Positions 57,811-64,000 of a stretch of DNA of 64,000 nucleotides are shown in pieces. A model generated the notes under the pieces. It was not told the DNA's origin and ran no database searches. It saw only the letters and a list, made by a program, of their open reading frames with translations. The stretch's first letter is position 1, and every line of letters begins with the position of its first letter. The stretch is from Rhizobium altiplani (GTDB lineage Bacteria > Pseudomonadota > Alphaproteobacteria > Rhizobiales > Rhizobiaceae): the NCBI RefSeq assembly GCF_001542405.1, contig NZ_LNCD01000042.1:141181-205180 (forward strand), given 5' to 3'. The position numbers and the translations under genes are program-made.

Positions 57811-57821
57811 TGGTCTGACGT
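57811..57821. promoter_or_regulatory. Candidate GntR/FadR operator
   Basis: TGGTCTGACGT, 38 nt upstream of the gntR ATG, matches the FadR-subfamily consensus TnGTnnnACnA at all fixed positions but the last. The location suits autoregulation of the operon. It is a pattern match only. Confidence 0.35.
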
Positions 57822-57959
57822 CTTAGCATTTCCCAAAGCTGCGGAAACGTCAAGGGCAAGTCGGTAGTGTCGAGCGCGTCCGGTTTGTCGGAAATTCTCA
57901 ATGGAAATTATGCGCCTAACCGGCTCAGTTCTGCGCGGAAACCAACATGGGGGTTTTAA

Positions 57960-58344
57960 AGGTTTGCGGCCGGCTCAAAGACCTTGTTGGCGGGAAAAGA
58001 TGGAATGCGGTTTCCACCGGGATCGTGGCCGGATCGATGATCCCCTCGGCCTTTTGGTGCTTTTCGCATTCGGCCCTAGCCCGGCGACATTAGTCGCTTG
58101 TCTACTTCTTTTCGGAGTCGGGAGCGGGGCATTCACTGTGGCGCGCGCAACCATGCCTCTGGTGTTCTTCAAGAAGGCCGAATATGCGGCTGCAGTGTCC
58201 GTCATAGCTCTGCCTTTGAACCTGACCAGCGCGCTAGCTGCACCAGCACTTTCGGGCCTTCTGACGGTATCCGGCGAACTAATATTTTCTAAGCCGACAG
58301 AAGAGCGGATGGAGAGGGATGATCGAGCGTATCCTGAAGATTGA
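57960..58344 (+). pseudogene. Remnant of an MFS transporter
   Basis: Between about 58030 and 58290 the plus strand encodes a hydrophobic stretch (LGLLVLFAFGPSPATLVACLLLFGVGSGAFTVARATMPLVFF, then YAAAVSVIALPLNLTSALAAPALSGLL) that reads like helices from the second half of a major facilitator transporter. The frame before it has no membrane character and the frame after it ends quickly (KPTEERMERDDRAYPED), so only a fragment remains. It lies in the accessory-looking stretch downstream of the GntR promoter. Confidence 0.6.
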
Positions 58345-58376
58345 CGGTCTGACGGCTCTATTCCGACGGCGCGCTG

Positions 58377-58658
58377 CTAATTGAGCATTGCATCGCGCCC
58401 TCTCCGATTTGAGAATTGCTGCACGAGCACGATGCCCTGCTCGAGAAGAATCTCTGCTGCCTTTATATCCTCAGGTCGAATATCGCCGGAAAGTCCTCGA
58501 ATAGTAGCCGCAACGAATAGCGAGCTGGCGACGAAGCGGAGATCGCCCACATCCTCAGCCGCGTCTGCCGTAGCCTCGAGCGCCTCGGCTACGGTATCGA
58601 GCAGGCTTGATCTTTCAACCGCGGTCATATCGGCCAGAGTTTTCGAAATATCGTTCAT
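58377..58658 (-). CDS. Small helical protein of unknown function
   Basis: A 93-residue ORF (MNDISKTLADMTAVERSSLLDTVAEALEATADAAEDV...). It has a GAGGAGAC-like ribosome site just before the ATG at 58658. It is acidic and predicted to be mostly alpha-helical, without a signal peptide or membrane segment. No family recognised. It is monocistronic between the MFS remnant and a cold-shock gene. Confidence 0.55.
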   Translation of the reverse strand: MNDISKTLADMTAVERSSLLDTVAEALEATADAAEDVGDLRFVASSLFVAATIRGLSGDIRPEDIKAAEILLEQGIVLVQQFSNRRGRDAMLN

Positions 58659-59023
58659 GAATGTCTCCTCGCGCGTGCCGAAGACCGGTCCCGGCGCTGG
58701 TTTGCGATAAACTCGCGGGGGGTACCTGGCAGATGGAGAAGGTTTTCGAGCGACAAAGTAGTGGCAGCCGCGTGCCTATTGCATGGACAATTTGAGACGA
58801 AGCTAAATCTGACTATGCTTCCCTAATAAGTTAGGGTGAACGAACCACGTAGCAAGGGGCGCGCGGGGCTCAGTTGCTCCACACGTCGGCAAGCGACGGA
58901 TCGCCGGCTGGCCAAACCGCACTGGTCGCCAACAACGCGCGGGGCAAGCTGAAGGATGGGCACCTCCACAATCGTTGGCGAGATCAAGTCCGCCGATGAG
59001 GGTGCGAAAGTGCGTTTGAAGGA
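58659..59023. other. Intergenic, no gene seen
   Basis: These 365 nt follow the small helical gene's start and the cspA stop. There is a short dyad CCCTAA-TAAG-TTAGGG at 58821-58836 without a long U-tract. No coding signal. Confidence 0.35.
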
Positions 59024-59233
59024 TTACAGCACTTCGAGGTTTATAGCTTTGGGGCCTTTACCCCTTTTATCTGGCTCGGTATCGAATGAGACCTTCTGAC
59101 CTTCGTGAAGGGATTGAATACCAGAAGCCTGAAGGGCCGAGATGTGCACAAACACGTCATTGCCACCGCCCTCGGGGCTTATGAAGCCAAACCCTTTGTC
59201 GGAATTGAAGAATTTAACTGTACCCGTTGGCAT
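59024..59233 (-). CDS. cspA: CspA-family cold-shock protein
   Basis: Single cold-shock domain protein, 69 residues, which binds single-stranded RNA/DNA and melts mRNA structure. RNP1 is [10 protein letters not shown] and RNP2 is DVFVHISAL, both intact. The ATG at 59233 is preceded by GAGGTAAG. It is monocistronic, like most rhizobial csp genes. Whether this copy is cold-induced cannot be told from sequence. Confidence 0.95.
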   Translation of the reverse strand: MPTGTVKFFNSDKGFGFISPEGGGNDVFVHISALQASGIQSLHEGQKVSFDTEPDKRGKGPKAINLEVL

Positions 59234-59810
59234 AGCTTACCTCTTGAACTACGAGACGGCTCCAACATGTAGCCGACGGGCGTCCTTCGCAAGGGAAAAT
59301 ACGGTAGCGCAGCGTTGCCGCTCAAAGTCCAGTCAGCAAGCTGGAATTGGATGGAGCTCTTGCTGTGTCGTCCAACTTGTCACAGTTACTTGAGACTCAG
59401 TCGATGACGAGCAGGACAAGATCGTGGAATTTTCGCCGGGAAACAGGCTTCCGGCTAGCTTTGAAAACCGGGCTCTCGTTACAGGTGCCGAGACTCTTGT
59501 TTTTGGCGCAAATGCATGAAACAGCCTACAAAGAATCAATGGGTTAGCCAGACAAAGAGGACATTGTCATCTAGCCGGAGCATGTAGAGCGTGTCTCTCA
59601 GTCTATCTAAGCAGGGGGCTGTTGCCTCACGCTGAAGATAACGAGCGGCCCCGTTGATTTGTCTTATGGCGTGCGTGTGGCGCGCAGTTTACGCTCCAGA
59701 GTGCGGCAATAAGTGGCTTCGACTCTCGAAGAAGAACGGTCAGTTGTATTATCAAATATCAGAGAAACAACCTGCAATCGACCGTCCAAAGTTACAGGCT
59801 TGAGCGACCG
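59234..59810. other. 577-nt intergenic stretch, no gene seen
   Basis: The stretch between the cspA start and the toxin stop. It should include the cspA promoter and a 5' leader, but no gene or clear structured RNA was recognised. Small frames lack domains and ribosome sites. Confidence 0.35.
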
Positions 59811-60338
59811 TCAAAGGAGACCCTTACCCTTGAGATCGGCAGCGAAGCTGGCGAGCGGCATAACAAGCGTGAGCGGCTGGTCCTTCAGCGGCTCGGCCCC
59901 ATAGCTGCCATACCATTGGGCAGCGCGCTCGCCCTTTGCGTCGATAATCAGTAGCACGCCGCCGGCTTCGGACGCGATCCGCAGGCAGCGAAGCGCCGCG
60001 GCCGCGAGAAGCTGGCCACCCAATCCATGGCTTGCTACGGAGACATCCGTTGCAATCCGAGCCAGCTTGAACCCAGAAACTTCATGCTGGGCCAGCCCCT
60101 TCGTCATCGACGCCGGCACGCCTGTGTGTACCACGGAGGAGGGGGCGATCGTGTAGAATCCCAACACACGATTGGGCTCAGAAGTGTCGATCGCGCAGAA
60201 TGTCTTTGAGGCGTTCTGTTCGTGGCTTTGACGCGCATAGCGTCGGAAAAAGTCGTTCATCGTTGGATCGCCGCAATCGAAGGACTGACGATCATGCGAT
60301 TTCGCGATGGCTTCCTCTCTCCAGGCGGGCAGCGTCAT
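59811..60338 (-). CDS. tacT: GNAT acetyltransferase toxin, TacT-like
   Basis: Type II toxin of the GNAT class, 175 residues. In the known members (TacT, AtaT) it acetylates the amino group of aminoacyl-tRNA and blocks translation. It opens HDRQSFDCGDPTMNDFFRRYARQSHEQNAS, the standard TacT start; the acetyl-CoA site is around ATDVSVASHGLGGQLLAAALRC, and the catalytic Tyr region is QWYGSYGAEPL near the C-terminus. Its ATG overlaps the antitoxin stop by 4 nt, the usual antitoxin-first order. Confidence 0.9.
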   Translation of the reverse strand: MTLPAWREEAIAKSHDRQSFDCGDPTMNDFFRRYARQSHEQNASKTFCAIDTSEPNRVLGFYTIAPSSVVHTGVPASMTKGLAQHEVSGFKLARIATDVSVASHGLGGQLLAAAALRCLRIASEAGGVLLIIDAKGERAAQWYGSYGAEPLKDQPLTLVMPLASFAADLKGKGLL

Positions 60339-60613
60339 AGAGTGTCAGGCAACCCTGCTATTGCCGCCCGCAGCTTCGCATTGGGCTTGGGCGGATTTTC
60401 CAGCAGCTCGAGCACGCGCGCATGATCGCGCGCGGTCAGGCGAACGACCTCGGCCGCCTCGATCACGGCTTCGGCTTCGCGTAAGGCGGTCTGGGTCACG
60501 AAGTTGGTCAGGTCGGTGTTGCGCAGCGCAGCGGCGCGCACGAGCTTGGCCTTCGTTTCTGGCGAAACCCGCAAATTCATGCGCTTGTTGTCATCTACGG
60601 CAGCCTGGGGCAT
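60335..60613 (-). CDS. tacA: DUF1778 antitoxin, TacA-like
   Basis: Ribbon-helix-helix antitoxin, 92 residues. The N-terminus KRMNLRVSPETKAKLVRAAALRNTDLTNFV is the DNA-binding RHH motif, and the C-terminal half (LENPPKPNAKLRAAIAG) is the toxin-neutralising tail typical of DUF1778. It normally represses its own promoter together with the toxin. Two dyads lie just upstream (60633-60653 and 60671-60689). Confidence 0.9.
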   Translation of the reverse strand: MPQAAVDDNKRMNLRVSPETKAKLVRAAALRNTDLTNFVTQTALREAEAVIEAAEVVRLTARDHARVLELLENPPKPNAKLRAAIAGLPDTL

Positions 60614-60870
60614 CTCCGTCTTTCTCCTAAATCGTACATGTTCAAGATGTACGCGATTGCACCCGATTTTTCAAGATGGTGCGTCTTGATGGTGTACGCT
60701 GCCCACCCAACCCCCCGGGGGCGCTGCCGGGCTTCCCGCAGAAGGGTTAGGCCGAGATCGTCGCTCGGCCACAGGCCATGGAGACTTGCATATATTGCCG
60801 ATGCAGGTGGATTGCCCTCGAGCAAGGTGTCAGACGGAACATCGAAAGCATCAGAGAGGTCAACGAGCAA
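60595..60870 (-). pseudogene. Possible truncated gene downstream of the CobW gene
   Basis: An open frame of 91 codons starts at ATG 60870, 15 nt after the cobW-like stop, and runs into the tacA start. The first ~50 residues (MLVDLSDAFDVPSDTLLEGN, HGLWPSDDLGLTLLREARQ) look protein-like, but the rest covers the tacA operator dyads. It may be the start of a gene cut by acquisition of the toxin-antitoxin module, or a chance frame. No family recognised. Confidence 0.3.
60633..60689. promoter_or_regulatory. Paired operator dyads upstream of tacA
   Basis: CGTACAT-N7-ATGTACG (60633-60653) is a perfect inverted repeat with 7-bp arms; TCAAGA-N7-TCTTGA (60671-60689) is a second one, also with a 7-nt spacer. 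The sequence TTCAAGATG occurs in both, 29 bp apart. The first ends 20 nt before the tacA ATG. This is the arrangement expected for cooperative binding by RHH antitoxin dimers. Confidence 0.6.
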
Positions 60871-60885
60871 ATAGTGCCGCCCGCG

Positions 60886-62070
60886 CTACCAAACCGGAAA
60901 CGGATCTTCGAGTGCGGACCAGTCCCGCGGATCCGCACTGGCCAGACACTCGTCCAACGCGCCGCGAACGCCTGTCTCATCCATGCCCACACCAATGAAC
61001 ACCAGCTCCTGCCGACGATCACCCCAGGCGCTGTCCCAGTGGCTCTCCAGACGTTCACGAAACTGCGGATGGACAGGCCAATCTTGCCGGGGCACCGCCG
61101 CCCACCAGAGCCCCATCGGTTCGCAGCGCCGCTGCACTCCGGCAGCCGACAGCAGACCCACGTGACGCGGGCGCGTGGCAAGCCAGAAATGGCCCTTTGC
61201 GCGAATGACGCCCGCCCAGGGCTCATCCAGGAATGCGCGAAATCGCATGGGATCGAAGGGACGCCTTGTCCTGTAGACAAAGCTCGACACCCCATATTCC
61301 TCCGTCTCTGGAACATGGGTGCCTGGGCTGTAGAGCTCCTTGTGCCACAACGGGTGGGCGGCTGCCTTTGCCTCATCGAAGCGGCCGGTGTTGAGAACGG
61401 TCGCGAGAGGAATCCTGCCGAAATCCGTCTCCACCTGGAGCGCATCCGGATTGAGTGCGGCAACCACCCGGCGAACCTCGGCGCGAACGTCTTCGGTCGT
61501 ATCCGAGACCTTGTTGATTACCACAACGTCGGCAAATTCGATCTGATCGACCAAAAGGTCAATAAAGGTTCGCCGGTCCTCACTGTCACGCTCCAGGCCA
61601 TGATCACGGAGCAGGTCTGCGCTGCTGTAGTCGGCAAGAAGGCTTGCCGCGTCGACGACTGTGATCATCGTGTCAAGTTTCGCAAAATCGGATAGGGAGA
61701 TCCCGTTTTCGTCGCGGAACGAAAAGGTTGCGGCGATGGGGCGTGGCTCGGCAATCCCAGTCCCCTCGATCAACAGATAGTCGTATCGCCCTTCCTCGGC
61801 CAGTCGCCGAACTTCCGTCAACAGGTCGTCGCGCAGGGTGCAGCATATGCAACCATTGCTCAGCTCGACCAATGTCTCTGTCGTATGCGACAGGTTGGAG
61901 CCGCCATCTCGAATGAGGCTGGCGTCTATGTTCACTTCGCTCATGTCGTTGACAATGACGGCGACCCGCAAGCCCTCGCGGTTGGCCAGTACATGGTTGA
62001 GGAGTGCCGTCTTGCCAGCCCCGAGAAAACCGGCGAGCACTGTCACCGGCAGCCTCTTTGTTCCTTCCAT
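60886..62070 (-). CDS. CobW/COG0523 GTPase (putative metal chaperone)
   Basis: G3E-family GTPase, 394 residues from the ATG at 62070 (AAAGG 6 nt upstream); longer starts to 62133 are unlikely. Walker A is [11 protein letters not shown], the metal-binding motif CxCC is in [12 protein letters not shown], and the guanine-binding segment is NKVSD. The CobW_C domain covers the C-terminal third ([17 protein letters not shown]). Members deliver zinc or other metals to target proteins, often under Zur control. No clear Zur box is visible; the upstream DNA instead has TTGCCGCGGCAA and a direct repeat. Confidence 0.92.
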   Translation of the reverse strand: MEGTKRLPVTVLAGFLGAGKTALLNHVLANREGLRVAVIVNDMSEVNIDASLIRDGGSNLSHTTETLVELSNGCICCTLRDDLLTEVRRLAEEGRYDYLLIEGTGIAEPRPIAATFSFRDENGISLSDFAKLDTMITVVDAASLLADYSSADLLRDHGLERDSEDRRTFIDLLVDQIEFADVVVINKVSDTTEDVRAEVRRVVAALNPDALQVETDFGRIPLATVLNTGRFDEAKAAAHPLWHKELYSPGTHVPETEEYGVSSFVYRTRRPFDPMRFRAFLDEPWAGVIRAKGHFWLATRPRHVGLLSAAGVQRRCEPMGLWWAAVPRQDWPVHPQFRERLESHWDSAWGDRRQELVFIGVGMDETGVRGALDECLASADPRDWSALEDPFPVW

Positions 62071-62106
62071 CGGCATCCTTTCGATGTCGGCATTTGCGAC
62101 GGATAT

Positions 62107-62143
62107 TTGCCGCGGCAAGAACCTGCATTGCATTCATTGCATC
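62107..62143. promoter_or_regulatory. Palindrome and direct repeats upstream of the CobW gene
   Basis: TTGCCGCGGCAA (62107-62118) is a perfect 12-bp palindrome 36 nt before the ATG. Just beyond it ATTGCAT occurs twice, 9 bp apart (within 62127-62142). Either could be a regulator site. They do not resemble the AT-rich Zur palindrome I know. Confidence 0.3.
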
Positions 62144-62146
62144 TGA

Positions 62147-62171
62147 AGTCGGCCTCTCACTTCGGCCGACT
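62147..62171 (-). terminator. Hairpin after the repeat-protein gene
   Basis: AGTCGGCC-N9-GGCCGACT lies immediately after the TGA of the repeat protein (62174-62176). The 8-bp GC-rich stem is a likely 3' end structure of that mRNA, though no U-run follows. Confidence 0.45.
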
Positions 62172-62173
62172 CA

Positions 62174-64000
62174 TCACGCTGCGAGTTGCGGCCGGAAGAC
62201 CACGTCGGCCCAGTAGTTCGCCGAATCAAAGGTGCTGGTCGGGAAGAGACCCGCGGTCGCGGACCCGCCATAGCTGTAGACGCCGTTCCCACCGGCGGCG
62301 GCACTTGAGAGGGCCGTCAGAGGACCGTTGGTGACGTCGCTGGTGAAAAAGCCGTCGGTCGCCACATAGGCACCAGTCGTGTGGTAGGACGCCACATAGG
62401 TAGTGTTGGCGGTGATGGTGACCGGCGTTGCAAAGTTCACCGTCTGCCAGCCGCTGCCGGTGGTGCCGGAATAGGTGGCGGTGGCGAGCTTGGTGCCTCC
62501 GGTCGTCCACAGGTCGACGACGTTCTGGCCGTTGTCGTTGGCGCTGCGGTAGAACTTGATACCGGTGATATCGCCGGCAACGTTTGCCTGGAACTTGACG
62601 CCGAGCTCGAGTTGCTGGCCATCGTTGAGGTTCGTCTGGGCCGGTGTGCTGGAAGCGCTGAACAAGCTATAGGTCACAGGCGCTGCCGCCGTATTGATGC
62701 TGAAGGTCTCGCTGGTGGCGAGGCCGGCAATGTCGGTTGCCGTCACCTTGATGTCTGACGTGCCTGATGTCGTCGGCGTACCGCTGAAGGTGCGCGTCGA
62801 GGCATTGAAGCTCAGCCAGGTGGGAAGAGCGGTGCCGTTGGCAGAGGTTGCCGTGTAGGTAAGCGTGTCGCCGCTGTCGACATCGGTGAAGGTGCCGGCC
62901 GGCAGCACGAAGGAGAAGGCGGTGCCGGCCGTGGCATTCTGGGTGGCGGTCTGGGCCGCCAGAACAGGGGCGTCGTCGGCACCGTGGATGGTGATCGTCA
63001 GTGAGGCCGTGGCGGTGGCGCCTGCGGCGTCACGCATGGTGTAACTGAAGACCTCGTTCAGCGTGTTGGTCGATTGCCGCAGCGCCTGCACCGCGGAGTT
63101 GGTCTCGTTGATCGTATAGCTATAGGCGCCTGTCGCATCGATCAGCAGGCTGCCATAGGTGCCGGAAAGTGCGGTGCCGAGCGTGCCTGTCGTCGCGCCG
63201 AAGCTGATCGCCGTGACGGCCTTGGTGTCGTTTTGATCCGGATCGGTGTCGTTGGCAAGCACGTTGCCGCTGGCGACAGAACCGCCCGAACCATTGGCAA
63301 TGCCGCCCTTCTCGGTCGCATCGCCAGCGTCGGCAACCGCCGTCGGCGTCGTGTTGCCCGCGATCGTCGTGGTAATATTGAAGGTCTCGCTGGTGGCGAG
63401 GCCGGCAATGTCGGTTGCCGTCACCTTGATGCCTGAGGTGCCTGTTGCCGTCGGCGTACCGCTGAAGGTCTGCGTCGCGGCGTTGAAGCTCAGCCAGGTG
63501 GGAAGAACCGAGCCGTCGGCAGATGTTGCCGTGTAGGTGAGCGTTTCGCCGCTGTCGACATCGGTGAAGGTGCCGGCCGCTAACGCGAACGAGAAGGCGG
63601 TATTGACCGTGGCATTCTGGGTGGCGGTCTGGACCGCCAGAACCGGCGCGTCGTCGGCGCCGTGGATGGTGATCGTCAGCGCGGCCGTGGCGGTGGCCCC
63701 GGCGGTGTCACGCATGGTGTAGCTGAAAACCTCGCTCAGCGTGTTGGTCGACAGCCGCAGCGCCTGCACCGCGGAGTTGATTTCGTTGATCGTATAGGTA
63801 TAGGCACCCGAGGCCGCGAGGACGAGACTGCCATAGGCACCGGCAAGTGCGGTGCCGAGCGTGCCTGTTGTTGAGCCGAAGCTGACTGCCGTGACCGTCT
63901 TGGTGTCGCCGGCGTCAGGATCGGTGTCGTTAGTCAGTACGTTGCCACTGGCGACAGAACCACCCGAGCCATTGGCAACACCGCCCTTCTCGGTCGCATC
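62174..64000 (-). CDS. Large secreted VCBS/Ig-like repeat protein with C-terminal DUF4082 (partial)
   Basis: The frame is open to the right edge, so the N-terminus lies outside; 608 residues are visible. Each unit pairs a VCBS domain (GNVLANDTDPD... GTYGSLLIDATGAYSYTI... EVFSYTMRDAAGATATASLTITIHG) with an Ig/cadherin-like He_PIG domain (AGTFTDVDSGDTLTYTATS... LPTWLSFNASTRTFSGTPT). Copies are 226 residues (678 bp) apart and nearly identical in DNA. The last ~165 residues (YSLFSASSTPAQTNL... FDSANYWADVVFRP) are a DUF4082 domain. Such proteins are usually large adhesins exported by type I secretion, but the end shows no obvious RTX repeats. Confidence 0.85.
   Translation of the reverse strand, partial: DATEKGGVANGSGGSVASGNVLTNDTDPDAGDTKTVTAVSFGSTTGTLGTALAGAYGSLVLAASGAYTYTINEINSAVQALRLSTNTLSEVFSYTMRDTAGATATAALTITIHGADDAPVLAVQTATQNATVNTAFSFALAAGTFTDVDSGETLTYTATSADGSVLPTWLSFNAATQTFSGTPTATGTSGIKVTATDIAGLATSETFNITTTIAGNTTPTAVADAGDATEKGGIANGSGGSVASGNVLANDTDPDQNDTKAVTAISFGATTGTLGTALSGTYGSLLIDATGAYSYTINETNSAVQALRQSTNTLNEVFSYTMRDAAGATATASLTITIHGADDAPVLAAQTATQNATAGTAFSFVLPAGTFTDVDSGDTLTYTATSANGTALPTWLSFNASTRTFSGTPTTSGTSDIKVTATDIAGLATSETFSINTAAAPVTYSLFSASSTPAQTNLNDGQQLELGVKFQANVAGDITGIKFYRSANDNGQNVVDLWTTGGTKLATATYSGTTGSGWQTVNFATPVTITANTTYVASYHTTGAYVATDGFFTSDVTNGPLTALSSAAAGGNGVYSYGGSATAGLFPTSTFDSANYWADVVFRPQLAA
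62690..64000 (-). repeat. 678-bp tandem coding repeats in the VCBS protein
   Basis: Landmark sequences recur at exactly 678 bp (for example TCGGCGTA at 62773 and 63451, TTGGTCG at 63066 and 63744). About two units are visible and the second runs off the window. High identity between units suggests recent duplication or gene conversion. Confidence 0.8.

Noticed and set aside
62107..62143. Zur box upstream of the CobW gene
   Set aside because: The palindrome present is GC-rich and the repeats are direct, unlike the AT-rich Zur operator; kept only as an unassigned regulatory site.

Overview
The window looks like a replicon of a Rhizobiaceae-type alphaproteobacterium (Ensifer/Sinorhizobium/Rhizobium-like). 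The reasons are high GC, a dense set of ABC importers with paired regulators, rhizobial-style tight operons with ATGA overlaps, and gene types typical of this family (CobW GTPase, EIIA, SleB-type hydrolase, CspA). No rRNA, tRNA, CRISPR array, phage or insertion sequence was recognised. The genus is an inference; no marker gene is present.

Layout. 1-4105 (minus): a branched-chain-amino-acid-type ABC importer (livJGFHM, livM cut by the left edge). 4425-8552 (plus): a LysR regulator, glutaryl-CoA dehydrogenase, a small membrane protein and a flavin disulfide oxidoreductase. 8738-16805 (minus): a seven-gene amide/peptide operon led by an AmiC-like sensor and an AmiR-like ANTAR antiterminator, followed by a peptide-type ABC importer and an acetamidase/formamidase. 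An intrinsic terminator sits in the leader directly before the first gene, as expected for ANTAR control. 17355-24932: a beta-helix membrane protein, an AAA/DUF4143 ATPase and an RND efflux pump with its adaptor.

26034-43028 (plus) is the most striking region: a LuxR-type regulator followed by a tightly packed 12-gene operon homologous to the Pseudomonas/Azotobacter alginate operon, in the order algD, alg8, alg44, algA, algG, algI, algJ, a small Sel1-like gene, algX, algF, a 915-residue Sel1 protein in the place of algK, and algL. Residue-level reading suggests that polymer synthesis (AlgD, Alg8, the GMP half of AlgA) and O-acetylation (AlgI, AlgJ, AlgX, AlgF) are intact. By contrast, the C5-epimerase motif of AlgG, the catalytic histidine of AlgL, the c-di-GMP motif of Alg44 and the isomerase half of AlgA have all been replaced, and no AlgE porin is encoded. 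This points to a derived, probably acetylated, polymannuronate-like exopolysaccharide pathway with altered control and export.

43124-50564: a small secreted protein, a DUF4242-cyclase fusion, a polyol dehydrogenase (minus), an EIIA protein and a sulfate importer operon (cysP-like, cysTWA). 50836-57773: a SleB-like lipoprotein hydrolase, then on the minus strand a GntR regulator, a Cys/Met-type PLP enzyme and a complete sugar-type ABC importer. 57900-60870 is a patchier, accessory-looking stretch with an MFS remnant, small orphan genes, a cold-shock protein and a TacA/TacT-type toxin-antitoxin pair with two visible operator dyads. 62070-64000 (minus): a CobW GTPase and the C-terminal part of a large secreted repeat protein built of 226-residue VCBS plus Ig-like units, ending in DUF4082.
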